A DNA stretch of 20,260 bases from an uncultured Prevotella sp. (GCA_900768785.1 CAAGEG010000125.1:1-20260), one strand, 5' to 3'; shown: positions 5,408 through 13,034, numbered from the stretch's first letter. Translations and numbers: made by a program. The notes: generated by a model from the letters alone, not told the origin.

Positions 5408-7918
5408 TTAGTGTTTTACTGAGTCATCATTGCCTTTGCCATAGTGGCTGTTTATATAGTCTCCGTAACGACCATAAGAACCGTAACCACCTTTACCATA
5501 GTGCCCATAATGGCTGTAACGTCCATATTTGCCATATTTACCGTAGCCATAATAGTAGCTATGCTTTTTCATTGAAAGGTCAATACCATTGATACCAATA
5601 CACATGTTAGGCAGTTTTCCTTCTTCTGCCAGGCTGTTGATAAGATTAAAGCTTGCTTTCGGCGTATAGTCGGCACGGCAAATATATACGCTGATGTTGC
5701 AGTATTTGCCCACTTGAAGAGTATCTGTTACAAGTCCGACAGGTGCTGTGTCTATTAATACATAGTCATAATGCTGTTTTAATATGTCAAATATCTTACT
5801 AAGTGACGGGCGAGACACAAGTTCGCTCGGGTTAGGAGGTATCGGACCTGCCATTAACAAGCTAAGGTTGTCATTAATACCGGAAGGTAGTGTTTGCTCT
5901 TCTATATCTTCCCATGTCGGTTCTTCCATAGTAAGCAATGGGGTGATACCATTATGGTGATTATTTATTTCAAATAGTTCTGCCAATCTTGGCTTACGGA
6001 TGTCAAGACCTACAAGGATAACTTTCTTTCCTAATAGTGCAAAACTTACAGAGAGGTTTGCTGCGGTGAATGTCTTTCCTTCTCCTGAAGTTGAAGAAGT
6101 GAACATGATGATGTTTTCATTCTCTTTCAGCATGAACTGTATGTTAGTACGCATAGAGCGGAAAATCTCTTCCATCTGGTTGTTCTGATTTTCATGAACA
6201 ACAATATCGGCTTTTGTCTTCGCACTTTCGCTTGCCATAACAATATCTGCTATTATAGGCAACTTTGTCAACTTAGCTACATCTTCATGACCTTCGATTC
6301 TGTAACGGAAGAAATTGATGATGTAGATGATAACAGACGGAATAGCAACACCTAACAATAGTGCAATAAGCATGATAATAGAACCTTTAGGGCTCACTTT
6401 GCCTGCAAATTGCGGAGATTCGATAAGTTTTCCTTTATCTGCTGTAGCTGCAAGTGATATAGAATTCTCTTCACGCTTCTCAAGCAACATCAGGTAAAGG
6501 CCGGATTTTACCTCTTGTTGTCTTCCTATTTGTGTAAGAATGCGCTCTTGTTCCGGAGCTTTGGTTATCTCACCTGTATATTGTCCAAGTTGAGACTTAA
6601 TGGCATCACGTTCTATAATAAGACCTTTGCGTGCTTGAATAAGGGCTTGCTCGATACTACTGCTCATGTCGTCAAGTCGTGCAGTAAGCTCTGATACTAC
6701 CGGGCTGCTCTCTGATGCTGTTCGCAACAATCTATTACGCTCAAGAGCCGTTTTGTTGTATTCGTTAATAAGCGAAGTTGAAGATTGGTCTTGCAGACCT
6801 ACGTTTGACGGCAACACTTGATGCTTGTTGCCGGGACGGTTTGCAAAAGCAATAAGACTGTTGATTAGAGATATCTGTGTGTTTGCATCATTAAGTTTTT
6901 GCTCAAAATTGGAAGTGTTTGCAGCCAAAGATTGTGCGCTTAATTGCAGTTCTATAACTTTATTGTTCCTTTTAAAATTCTCAAGAGCGCCATCTGTACT
7001 GCTCAGTTCTGTTGAGATTTTAGCCAAACGATCGTTGATAAACTCTTCTGTTTTTGCTGCAATCTCATTCTTGTCTTCGTTGGCTTGACCATTATAACAT
7101 ATAACAAGCTGTCTCAAATAGTCCATACCGCGATTGATATCTTGGTCGTTAAGACTTATATTCAACACAGAAGAAGTTTTTGAAGATTGTTCAACTGAAA
7201 GAGCACCCACATATTTATAAGATGCAATACGCGGAGATTGTATAGTGGCAATAAGTGTTTCGCCGTCCTTTAATTTATAGCGTCCGTTGGCAGTTATGGT
7301 AATAATGCCGGCTTTTGTTCGTATAACGGAAGGGATATTTGTGATAGTTTGGTCTATTTCATAAGGACCGGATGAAGTCAGTTCGTCTATCGGAGCAAAA
7401 TAAGTACCTTTTATCTTATAGTTATTACCGTCTCTTTTAATGCTTAATTTTATAGGTTTGTTCATCTTGTCAAGGTGAGCATAGTCCATATCTATATTAA
7501 GAGGCTGCTTTTTATAAATGAGACGCTCTTTAATACGACCCTTTATATAATAAGTAACATATATTTTAAGATCGCGAACAGCCTGCTCCGCAATAGTTGT
7601 TGATGTAAGAATCTCTTGCTCGTTCTCTATTCCGTAGCTGTTACTAATGATACCAAGATTTGACATGCTCTCCAATCCTTGTATTCCACCACGACGATAT
7701 CTTCTGTTATCATCGTCTTTGATAAGCAATTTTGCTTTGGTGTTATATATTGGAGTAGTATATCTCAAATAAAGAAATCCTATTCCAAGACAAATAAAAA
7801 CTGAAAGAACAAACCATTTCCAGTTAAGAATAAATGTTGTGTAAATGGTCTGGAAGTTAAAGGAAGACTGCTCTTCTTCCATAGTCTGAAGATCTTGATT
7901 GGTCTTAATGTCGCTCAT
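5408..7918 (-). CDS. Wzc-like polysaccharide co-polymerase and BY-kinase
   Basis: 836 residues, inner membrane. The N-terminal Wzz-type half has a membrane segment near residues 33-51 (WKWFVLSVFICLGIGFLYLR), a long coiled-coil periplasmic region (about 290-480) and a second membrane segment near 514-536. The cytoplasmic half is a bacterial tyrosine kinase: Walker A TSGEGKTFTAANL near 611, Walker A' VILVGLDIRKPRL, and Walker B YDYVLIDTAPVG near 721. The last ~50 residues carry a striking cluster of tyrosines alternating with Gly, Lys and His (YYYGYGKYGKYGRYSHYGHY), the autophosphorylation tail. Such proteins control length and export of capsule or exopolysaccharide. No wzx, wzy or glycosyltransferase genes are adjacent, so this is an orphan copy or the end of a locus organised elsewhere. 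Its own promoter is at 8073-8104. Confidence 0.93.
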   Translation of the reverse strand: MSDIKTNQDLQTMEEEQSSFNFQTIYTTFILNWKWFVLSVFICLGIGFLYLRYTTPIYNTKAKLLIKDDDNRRYRRGGIQGLESMSNLGIISNSYGIENEQEILTSTTIAEQAVRDLKIYVTYYIKGRIKERLIYKKQPLNIDMDYAHLDKMNKPIKLSIKRDGNNYKIKGTYFAPIDELTSSGPYEIDQTITNIPSVIRTKAGIITITANGRYKLKDGETLIATIQSPRIASYKYVGALSVEQSSKTSSVLNISLNDQDINRGMDYLRQLVICYNGQANEDKNEIAAKTEEFINDRLAKISTELSSTDGALENFKRNNKVIELQLSAQSLAANTSNFEQKLNDANTQISLINSLIAFANRPGNKHQVLPSNVGLQDQSSTSLINEYNKTALERNRLLRTASESSPVVSELTARLDDMSSSIEQALIQARKGLIIERDAIKSQLGQYTGEITKAPEQERILTQIGRQQEVKSGLYLMLLEKREENSISLAATADKGKLIESPQFAGKVSPKGSIIMLIALLLGVAIPSVIIYIINFFRYRIEGHEDVAKLTKLPIIADIVMASESAKTKADIVVHENQNNQMEEIFRSMRTNIQFMLKENENIIMFTSSTSGEGKTFTAANLSVSFALLGKKVILVGLDIRKPRLAELFEINNHHNGITPLLTMEEPTWEDIEEQTLPSGINDNLSLLMAGPIPPNPSELVSRPSLSKIFDILKQHYDYVLIDTAPVGLVTDTLQVGKYCNISVYICRADYTPKASFNLINSLAEEGKLPNMCIGINGIDLSMKKHSYYYGYGKYGKYGRYSHYGHYGKGGYGSYGRYGDYINSHYGKGNDDSVKH

Positions 7919-7986
7919 TATCTATTACTTAGATTGTTTACGTTTAAATATATAATGTTAAGATTGTAGTATCGCTAATTATTTTA

Positions 7987-8051
7987 AGGCTAAAAGCCTA
8001 ATTAAAAGTCGGTAAACAGATACAAATAGCTGCTCTCCGGCACTTTTGCCG
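7987..8051 (-). promoter_or_regulatory. Two small hairpins in the kinase mRNA leader
   Basis: The ~150-base minus-strand leader contains an AGGCT/AGCCT hairpin with a 3-base loop (7987-7999) and a CGGCA/TGCCG hairpin with a 4-base loop (8038-8051). The second sits only about 15 bases after the predicted transcription start. Neither is followed by a T run. They could be sites for leader control, as polysaccharide operons often have antitermination leaders, but that is inference. Confidence 0.45.
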
Positions 8052-8072
8052 CCTTGATACAAACAATTAATG

Positions 8073-8104
8073 CAAAGGTATAATAAAAGTTGATAATAAT
8101 CAAA
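8073..8104 (-). promoter_or_regulatory. Promoter of the tyrosine kinase gene
   Basis: Minus-strand TACCTTTG (8073-8080) and TTTG (8101-8104) are separated by 20 bases, a full match to the Bacteroidetes promoter consensus. Predicted transcription starts near 8066, giving a leader of about 150 bases before the ATG at 7918. Confidence 0.82.
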
Positions 8105-8110
8105 TTTTAT

Positions 8111-8141
8111 TTTGATTTTTGATTGTATTGATGTATTTTTG
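8111..8141 (+). promoter_or_regulatory. Promoter of the unknown gene at 8235
   Basis: TTTG (8111-8114) and TATTTTTG (8134-8141) are separated by 19 bases, matching the consensus exactly. The -33 box is only 6 bases from the -33 box of the divergent kinase promoter. Apart from these promoters and the kinase leader, the 316-base gap 7919-8234 shows nothing else. Confidence 0.82.
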
Positions 8142-8234
8142 CAAAGACATTGAACGCAGCAAGATATTTATTGTATAATTGTTGTGAATAATTGAAATAC
8201 AAAAATACAAACAATATTAAACAAATAAACATAT

Positions 8235-8858
8235 ATGGGATTTTTTAGTGGATTATTCAAAAAAAAGGAAAATAACGAGCATAAAACAGGTGGCATGGAA
8301 GATTATATGACCCTTGTCAGAGTCTATTTTCAAGCAGCCATTGCCGAGAATGTTGGTATTACAAACCTTGCGATGTTGCCCGACTTGCGTATGTTTAAAA
8401 GTACATTACACGTACAGACAGTAAATAACAAGCTCGGAGTCGGTGAGAAAAGACATTGTAAAAAGATGCTGAAAGATATTTACAAGACAGATGATACCTT
8501 CTTTTCAGAAATAGATATGAGCATAAAGAAGAACTGTCGCAAGATACAAGACGTGCAAACTTATCTTATTCAGTTCCAAAGTTTCAGTCAAGACCTTATG
8601 ATGCTTATGGGAAATCTTATGAAATTTAAGTTGCGTCTGCCTTCATTCCTTAAAAAAGCATTATACAGCATGACGGAAAAAACCGTAGGGGATATATTTC
8701 ATAAGAATGATTTCAACGATGTAGGCGTGATGAAAACCGTTGTTGCAATACGTAATTATGATAAGCGTCTCGGCTTTAGTGAGAAATGGATTACTGATTT
8801 TGTCTATCAAATAGTGTTGCTCGCAAAGAAAGAACCAAAGCAAAAAGAGGAACAGTAA
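8235..8858 (+). CDS. Conserved-looking cytoplasmic protein of unknown function
   Basis: 207 residues, basic and largely helical, with no signal peptide and no membrane segment. It begins MGFFSGLFKKKE, an amphipathic basic head that could touch the membrane. The middle (QTYLIQFQSFSQDLMMLMGNLMKFKLRLP) is Met- and Gln-rich and the end is a charged tail (KKEPKQKEEQ). I do not recognise a catalytic motif. It has its own consensus promoter, divergent from the polysaccharide kinase, and a second promoter separates it from the ZapA/RNase Y cluster downstream. The coding quality is clear (long frame, normal codon use, good promoter), but the function is open. Confidence 0.8.
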   Translation: MGFFSGLFKKKENNEHKTGGMEDYMTLVRVYFQAAIAENVGITNLAMLPDLRMFKSTLHVQTVNNKLGVGEKRHCKKMLKDIYKTDDTFFSEIDMSIKKNCRKIQDVQTYLIQFQSFSQDLMMLMGNLMKFKLRLPSFLKKALYSMTEKTVGDIFHKNDFNDVGVMKTVVAIRNYDKRLGFSEKWITDFVYQIVLLAKKEPKQKEEQ

Positions 8859-8895
8859 GTTAAATACTTCAATTTCATATAGTTTTAAAAAATCG

Positions 8896-8916
8896 TTAGA
8901 TTACTTTGCAATCTAA
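8896..8916 (+). promoter_or_regulatory. Inverted repeat around the -33 box, possible operator
   Basis: TTAGATT (8896-8902) and AATCTAA (8910-8916) are perfect 7-bp arms with ACTTTGC between them, and the TTTG -33 box (8905-8908) lies in the centre. A dimeric regulator bound here would block the promoter. It could instead be a hairpin at the end of the preceding transcript, but there is no T tract. Confidence 0.5.
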
Positions 8917-8935
8917 TGAAAAACCTTTATCTTTG
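8905..8935 (+). promoter_or_regulatory. Promoter of the coiled-coil/zapA/rny operon
   Basis: TTTG (8905-8908) and TATCTTTG (8928-8935) are separated by 19 bases, an exact consensus match. Transcription should start near 8942, only about 12 bases before the first ATG at 8954. Confidence 0.85.
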
Positions 8936-8953
8936 TAGGCAAAATCTCTGAAA

Positions 8954-9250
8954 ATGGTTGAAAATGATAATGTACTCACGCTTTTTACCACACGTATAAG
9001 GCAAATGATTCTCCAATATGACAAGTTGAAGAAGGAGAATGATGAACTTTATGCAATGGTTGATTCTCGTGAAGAGGATATAAAGAGGCTTGATGCAAGA
9101 CTGAAACAACTACAAAGAGACTATGAAAGCCTTAAGATGGCCAAGATGATTGAAATATGTGATGCTGATATAGAAGCGGCAAAACATAGAATAGCAGGCT
9201 TGATTAGGGAAGTGAATAAATGTATTACGCTGCTCGGCGACAAAGAATAA
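8954..9250 (+). CDS. Small coiled-coil protein upstream of ZapA, possibly ZapB-like
   Basis: 98 residues, almost entirely a coiled coil (about 15-65, DKLKKENDELYAMVDSREED followed by KRLDARLKQLQRDYESLK), with a helical C-terminal part (ADIEAAKHRIAGLIREVNK). There is no membrane segment or signal peptide. It is the first gene after a strong promoter and ends 12 bases before the ZapA start, so the two are surely co-transcribed. The pairing of a short coiled coil with ZapA suggests a cell-division partner acting like ZapB, but the sequence alone does not prove it. Confidence 0.78.
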   Translation: MVENDNVLTLFTTRIRQMILQYDKLKKENDELYAMVDSREEDIKRLDARLKQLQRDYESLKMAKMIEICDADIEAAKHRIAGLIREVNKCITLLGDKE

Positions 9251-9262
9251 GCGCGTGGTGTG

Positions 9263-9559
9263 ATGGCTGAAGAGAAGAAAAAAATACATATAAGATTGCA
9301 CGTATACGATACGGACATTCCGGTAAATGTTTTGCCGGAAGATGAACCCTTTTGTCGTAATGCTGCAAAGCTTATTACAGATAAGGTAAACAAGCTTTCG
9401 GAGCTCTATAAGCATAGCCGTAGCGAAAAGGATATCCTTTATATGGCGATGCTTGATATTGCTATTAATCTTGAGATAGAGAAAGCTAAAAATGACACTA
9501 AGCCTTATAATGATATTCTCAAAAAGCTGACTGCCGAAATAGAAAAGTCGTTAGGGTAG
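9263..9559 (+). CDS. zapA: Cell division protein ZapA
   Basis: 98 residues from the ATG at 9263; a GTG directly before it (9260) is a less likely start. The protein has the ZapA form: an N-terminal strand-rich head (KIHIRLHVYDTDIPVNVLPE) followed by a long helix with heptad character (AAKLITDKVNKLSELYKH and DILYMAMLDIAINLEIEKAK). ZapA binds FtsZ and bundles filaments at the Z ring in the cytoplasm. Length is normal for the family. It lies between the coiled-coil gene and rny in one plus-strand operon; the ZapA-RNase Y neighbourhood is common in Bacteroidetes. Confidence 0.88.
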   Translation: MAEEKKKIHIRLHVYDTDIPVNVLPEDEPFCRNAAKLITDKVNKLSELYKHSRSEKDILYMAMLDIAINLEIEKAKNDTKPYNDILKKLTAEIEKSLG

Positions 9560-9604
9560 TAAGTTTGACTTTAATGGAGAATATTAACATAACACCAAAT
9601 TAAA

Positions 9605-11140
9605 ATGATTATAAATGTTATTGTAGCCATCGTCTCCCTTATTGTAGGTGTTGGCGTGGGCTATTGTATTGTACGATTTGTTATAACAGGGAAATACAAG
9701 TCAATGATAAGTGCAGCTCAAAAAGAAGCTGAGGTTATTAAAGAGAAAAAGATGCTTGAAGTTAAGGAGAAATTCCTTAATAAAAAAGCGGAATTGGAGA
9801 AAGAAGTCCAAGCTCGAAATCAAAAAATCCAACAAGGAGAAAACAGACTTAAACAACGTGAATTGTCTCTTAATCAACGTCAAGAAGAATTGGGACGTAA
9901 GAAACAAGACGTAGAGCAGCAACAACAACGTGTTGATAATGAGAAAAAACTTCTTAAAATAAAGCAGGAAGAACTTGAAAAGATGCAACTACAAGAGCGT
10001 GCGAAGCTTGAAGAGTTATCCGGCCTTAGCGCAGAAGAAGCTAAAAATCGCCTTGTTGAGAGTCTTAAAGATGAGGCTCGTACAGATGCGGCAAGTTATA
10101 TCAACGAGATAATGGATGAAGCTAAGCTTAATGCTAATGCACAAGCAAAGAAAATCGTCATACAGACAATACAACGAGTGGCTACCGAGACGGCAATAGA
10201 AAACTCTGTCAGTGTCTTTCATATAGAAAACGATGAAGTTAAAGGACGCATAATCGGTCGTGAAGGACGTAATATTCGTGCACTTGAAGCCGCAACAGGT
10301 GTTGAAATCGTTGTCGATGATACTCCTGAAGCTATCGTTATCTCTGCTTTTGACCCTATACGTCGTGAAGTGTGTAGGCTCGCTTTACACCAATTGGTAA
10401 CAGACGGACGCATCCATCCAGCACGTATAGAAGAGGTAGTAGCTAAAGTAAAGAAGCAATTAGACAATGAAGTAATTGAAACAGGCAAGCGTACTGCAAT
10501 AGATCTTGGTATTCATGGGTTGCATCCGGAGCTTGTTCGTATTGTAGGAAAGATGAAATATCGTTCCAGCTATGGACAAAATCTTTTGCAACATGCTCGT
10601 GAAACAGCCAATCTCTGTGCTGTAATGGCTTCAGAGTTGGGACTTAATCCAAAGAAGGCAAAGCGTGCCGGTTTGTTACATGATATTGGTAAAGTTCCTG
10701 ATGAAGAGAGTGAATTGCCACATGCACTTTATGGAGCTAAGATTGCAGAGAAATACAAGGAGAAACCTGATATAGTAAATGCTATCGGTGCACACCATGA
10801 CGAGATGGAAATGAACACTCTTCTTGCTCCTATTGTACAAGTATGCGATGCTATTAGCGGTGCTCGTCCCGGTGCACGTCGTGAAATTGTTGAAGCATAT
10901 ATTAAACGTCTTAACGATCTTGAGGCAATAGCGATGAGCTATCCGGGCGTTACAAAGACTTACGCTATACAGGCAGGACGCGAATTGCGCGTTATCGTAG
11001 GGGCAGACAAGATTGACGATAAGAGTACGGAGCAACTCTCGGGAGAAATTGCAACGAAGATACAGAACGAGATGACATATCCCGGACAAGTTAAAATAAC
11101 TGTTATTCGTGAGACAAGAAGTGTTGCTTATGCTAAGTAA
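9605..11140 (+). CDS. rny: Ribonuclease Y
   Basis: 511 residues with the full RNase Y order. A membrane segment lies at about residues 2-26, a long Lys/Glu/Gln coiled coil at about 35-150, a KH domain at about 205-265 with the GRIIGREGRNIRALE loop, and an HD domain from about 325 with HARETANLCAV, LLHDIGK (His357-Asp358) and AIGAHHDEME. RNase Y is a membrane-bound endoribonuclease that starts mRNA decay. The metal-binding His/Asp set is intact. It is the last gene of the operon starting at 8954 and is followed by a good terminator (11176-11216). Confidence 0.97.
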   Translation: MIINVIVAIVSLIVGVGVGYCIVRFVITGKYKSMISAAQKEAEVIKEKKMLEVKEKFLNKKAELEKEVQARNQKIQQGENRLKQRELSLNQRQEELGRKKQDVEQQQQRVDNEKKLLKIKQEELEKMQLQERAKLEELSGLSAEEAKNRLVESLKDEARTDAASYINEIMDEAKLNANAQAKKIVIQTIQRVATETAIENSVSVFHIENDEVKGRIIGREGRNIRALEAATGVEIVVDDTPEAIVISAFDPIRREVCRLALHQLVTDGRIHPARIEEVVAKVKKQLDNEVIETGKRTAIDLGIHGLHPELVRIVGKMKYRSSYGQNLLQHARETANLCAVMASELGLNPKKAKRAGLLHDIGKVPDEESELPHALYGAKIAEKYKEKPDIVNAIGAHHDEMEMNTLLAPIVQVCDAISGARPGARREIVEAYIKRLNDLEAIAMSYPGVTKTYAIQAGRELRVIVGADKIDDKSTEQLSGEIATKIQNEMTYPGQVKITVIRETRSVAYAK

Positions 11141-11175
11141 TATTTAGTTGCAATCGTTATATTTATTAATTATAA

Positions 11176-11216
11176 GAGGCAATGTGCTGTGTAAAGCTCA
11201 TTGCCTCGTTGTTTTT
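11176..11216 (+). terminator. Rho-independent terminator after rny
   Basis: GAGGCAATG (11176-11184) pairs with CATTGCCTC (11199-11207), a perfect 9-bp stem, followed by GTTGTTTTT. It lies 35 bases past the rny stop. The remaining part of the 500-base gap (11217 to about 11490) shows no gene; the longest frame I found is a 28-codon stretch near 11360 with no support. Confidence 0.88.
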
Positions 11217-11498
11217 GGGAACTTTGAAAATGGCTCTTCTATGATATACTCAAACATGAAGGGTTTATGATTTGTTTATTAGGCTTATTGCTTGATGCTT
11301 TTGCTAAATGTTTCTTCTGCCTTTACTCATTTTTAGGTATTATGTAGTTGGTGTATGTTGCGTTATGGCTTTTGGGGGTGCGCAGGGTGGGGGATGGTGC
11401 CTCTTAAATGGTATTTGAAACTCATTGTTGGCAGATTATGAGGATGATAAACACATGAGGTGTTGTTGAAAAATATTGATATTAATTATTTTTAGGTA

Positions 11499-11529
11499 TT
11501 GCACAAAACGGATAAATTTTGTTATTTTG
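11499..11529 (+). promoter_or_regulatory. Weak candidate promoter of the hemerythrin-LuxR gene
   Basis: TATTTTG (11523-11529) resembles the -7 box but lacks one spacer base, and a TTG (11499-11501) lies 21 bases upstream. The leader to the ATG at 11641 would be about 105 bases. Imperfect boxes would fit a regulated gene, but the call is uncertain. Confidence 0.3.
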
Positions 11530-11594
11530 CATAGAATTAATTTATATTGGGTAAACTGACTTGACGTAGAGATTATAACAATTTCATTTCTTTT

Positions 11595-11621
11595 GTAACA
11601 TTGGAGTTGGTAACATTGGAG
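11595..11621 (+). repeat. 12-bp direct repeat upstream of the hemerythrin-LuxR gene
   Basis: GTAACATTGGAG occurs at 11595-11606 and again at 11610-11621, with a 15-base period, ending 19 bases before the ATG. It could be a regulator binding pair or a small duplication that places two GGAG sequences before the start codon. Confidence 0.7.
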
Positions 11622-11640
11622 AAAAGATAATAGTGCTAAT

Positions 11641-12597
11641 ATGAAATACAACAAACTTTACGAGGCTGATGACAAGATGATAACTCTCATCTCTGACAAT
11701 TATAATATATTGCAAAGTCTTGGCCGCTTTGGAATAAGTCTCGGCTTTGGTGACAAAACGGTGAGAGAAGTTTGTGAAGAACAAGAAGTTGACACGTTTA
11801 CGTTTTTGGCAATCGTTAATTATACTATAAACGGCTATCGTAACGTTGACTCTGAAGAGCGTTTCTCCGTTCCTACATTACTGCATTATCTTAAATCTTC
11901 TCATGAGTATTACCTTAATTTCCAGCTGCCTGCAATAAGAACTCAACTACAAGAGGCTCTTGATATGAAAGACAATCTCGCACGTCTTATATTAAAACTA
12001 TATGATGGATACGCTCAAGAGATACGTCGCCACATGCAGTATGAGGAGAAAACGGTGTTCCCTTATGTCGTTGACTTGTTGAATAACAAAATAAACAACA
12101 ATTATGACATAGATACCTTCTCAAAACATCATGGTCAAGTGGACCTGCGATTAAAGGAATTGAAAAACATTATCATTAAATATCTCCCTACCGATATACG
12201 TCATAACAACCAATTAACATCAATATTATATAATTTATATAATAACGAAGAGTGGTTGGCAAACCATTCTCAAGTGGAGGAAGATATTTTTATTCCGGCA
12301 ATTAGATACTTGGAACATCGTACCAAACAAAGTGGAATTAATGCCAATATCTCTCGGATGATAAACAGCCAATCGGCAACAACAGAGGCATTAAGCGACA
12401 GAGAGAAAGATGTTGTTGTCAGTTTGGTGCAAGGCATGAGCAACAAAGAGATAGCCGAACATCTGTTTATTTCAACCAATACAGTCATAACCCACCGTCG
12501 CAACATCGCCAGAAAGCTACAGATACATAGTCCTGCCGGATTGACCATCTATGCAATAGTTAACAATCTTATAGATATTTCTGCCGTTAAGCTTTAA
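11641..12597 (+). CDS. Hemerythrin-like domain fused to LuxR-type HTH regulator
   Basis: 318 residues in three parts. Residues ~36-60 (GDKTVREVCEEQEVDTFTFL) resemble the short N-terminal domain of RIC/ScdA-type iron-sulfur repair proteins. Residues ~80-225 form a hemerythrin-like bundle with likely di-iron ligands: His88, His131 with Glu135 (HMQYEE), His163/164 (KHHGQ) and His209 with Glu213/214 (HSQVEED). Residues ~250-312 are a LuxR/FixJ-type helix-turn-helix (LSDREKDVVVSLVQGMSNKE, then AEHLFISTNTVITHRRNIAR). There is no receiver domain. The simplest reading is a one-component regulator in which a di-iron site sensing O2, NO or redox state controls DNA binding. This is inference from architecture; the targets are not visible, and the gene has no obvious operon partner. 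Confidence 0.88.
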   Translation: MKYNKLYEADDKMITLISDNYNILQSLGRFGISLGFGDKTVREVCEEQEVDTFTFLAIVNYTINGYRNVDSEERFSVPTLLHYLKSSHEYYLNFQLPAIRTQLQEALDMKDNLARLILKLYDGYAQEIRRHMQYEEKTVFPYVVDLLNNKINNNYDIDTFSKHHGQVDLRLKELKNIIIKYLPTDIRHNNQLTSILYNLYNNEEWLANHSQVEEDIFIPAIRYLEHRTKQSGINANISRMINSQSATTEALSDREKDVVVSLVQGMSNKEIAEHLFISTNTVITHRRNIARKLQIHSPAGLTIYAIVNNLIDISAVKL

Positions 12598-12737
12598 TGT
12601 TTATTCATTATTGGTATATCTTGAAGTAACCAAGTTAAAGGTAAAATGTCTTATTGCATAATGCGGCGTCTTTCATTTTTTTGAACTATAGGACGCAAGT
12701 AATCCCACCACTCATCTTCGGCAATTTGGTCCGAAAA

Positions 12738-12774
12738 AGTTGGCACAGTTGGCACAGTTGGCACAGTTGGCACG
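12738..12774. repeat. Left array of a 9-bp repeat (inverted-repeat arm)
   Basis: Four tandem copies of GTTGGCACA (last copy ending CACG), 12739-12773. With the flanking bases this 37-bp segment is the inverse complement, with a single mismatch, of the array at 12852-12888, separated by 77 bases. It overlaps the interrupted minus-strand frame. Confidence 0.92.
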
Positions 12775-12851
12775 CCCCTTGTTTTTTCTTCTAAAATATT
12801 ACTGTCATTGATTATCAATTAGTTATAATAATTACTATTTAAAATACGTGC

Positions 12852-12888
12852 CGTGCCAACCGTGCCAACTGTGCCAACTGTGCCAACT
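12852..12888. repeat. Right array of the same 9-bp repeat, inverted
   Basis: Four copies of GTGCCAACT (first copy GTGCCAACC), 12853-12888. It is the inverted partner of the left array. The two arms could extrude as a cruciform, or in RNA form a long GC-rich stem with an AT-rich 77-base loop. Apart from these arrays, the interrupted frame and the tRNA terminator, the gap 12598-13066 contains nothing I can name. Confidence 0.92.
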
Positions 12889-13034
12889 TCCGCATCGTTT
12901 TCTCCATGCAGACACTCGCCTTCATCGGTGCAATCTTCTTTATGCTTATAAGTATCTCATCTCTCTGTGAATAGGGGTGGTTAAATCCGCTGACCCGAAA
13001 AACTGCCGGCCCCGAATTTGTATTATATAGAAAT

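Larger units (their letters stand above)
12651..12956 (-). pseudogene. Interrupted reading frame with protein-like composition
   Basis: On the minus strand one frame is open from 12956 to the stop at 12651-12653 except for a single TAA at 12819-12821. The upstream half reads as charged protein (YKHKEDCTDEGECLHGENDA followed by VGT repeats). The downstream half reads LEEKTRG, four VPT repeats, then FSDQIAEDEWWDYLRPIVQK and a basic end. The second half recalls, from memory, the linker and start of DUF3987-type primase/helicase proteins of Bacteroidales mobile elements. It may be a remnant of such a gene next to the tRNA, or chance translation of a repeat-rich gap. The VPT and VGT repeats are the two orientations of the 9-bp DNA repeat. 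Confidence 0.3.

Noticed and set aside
9560..9604. 6S RNA between zapA and rny, as seen in some relatives
   Set aside because: The gap is only 45 bases, too short for 6S RNA.
12974..12999. Possible partial copy of the tRNA 3' end (GGGGTGG and GACCCGAA) that might mark an attachment site
   Set aside because: The 15 matching bases are split by an 11-base insertion, and no integrase or longer direct repeat is present, so chance is a sufficient explanation.
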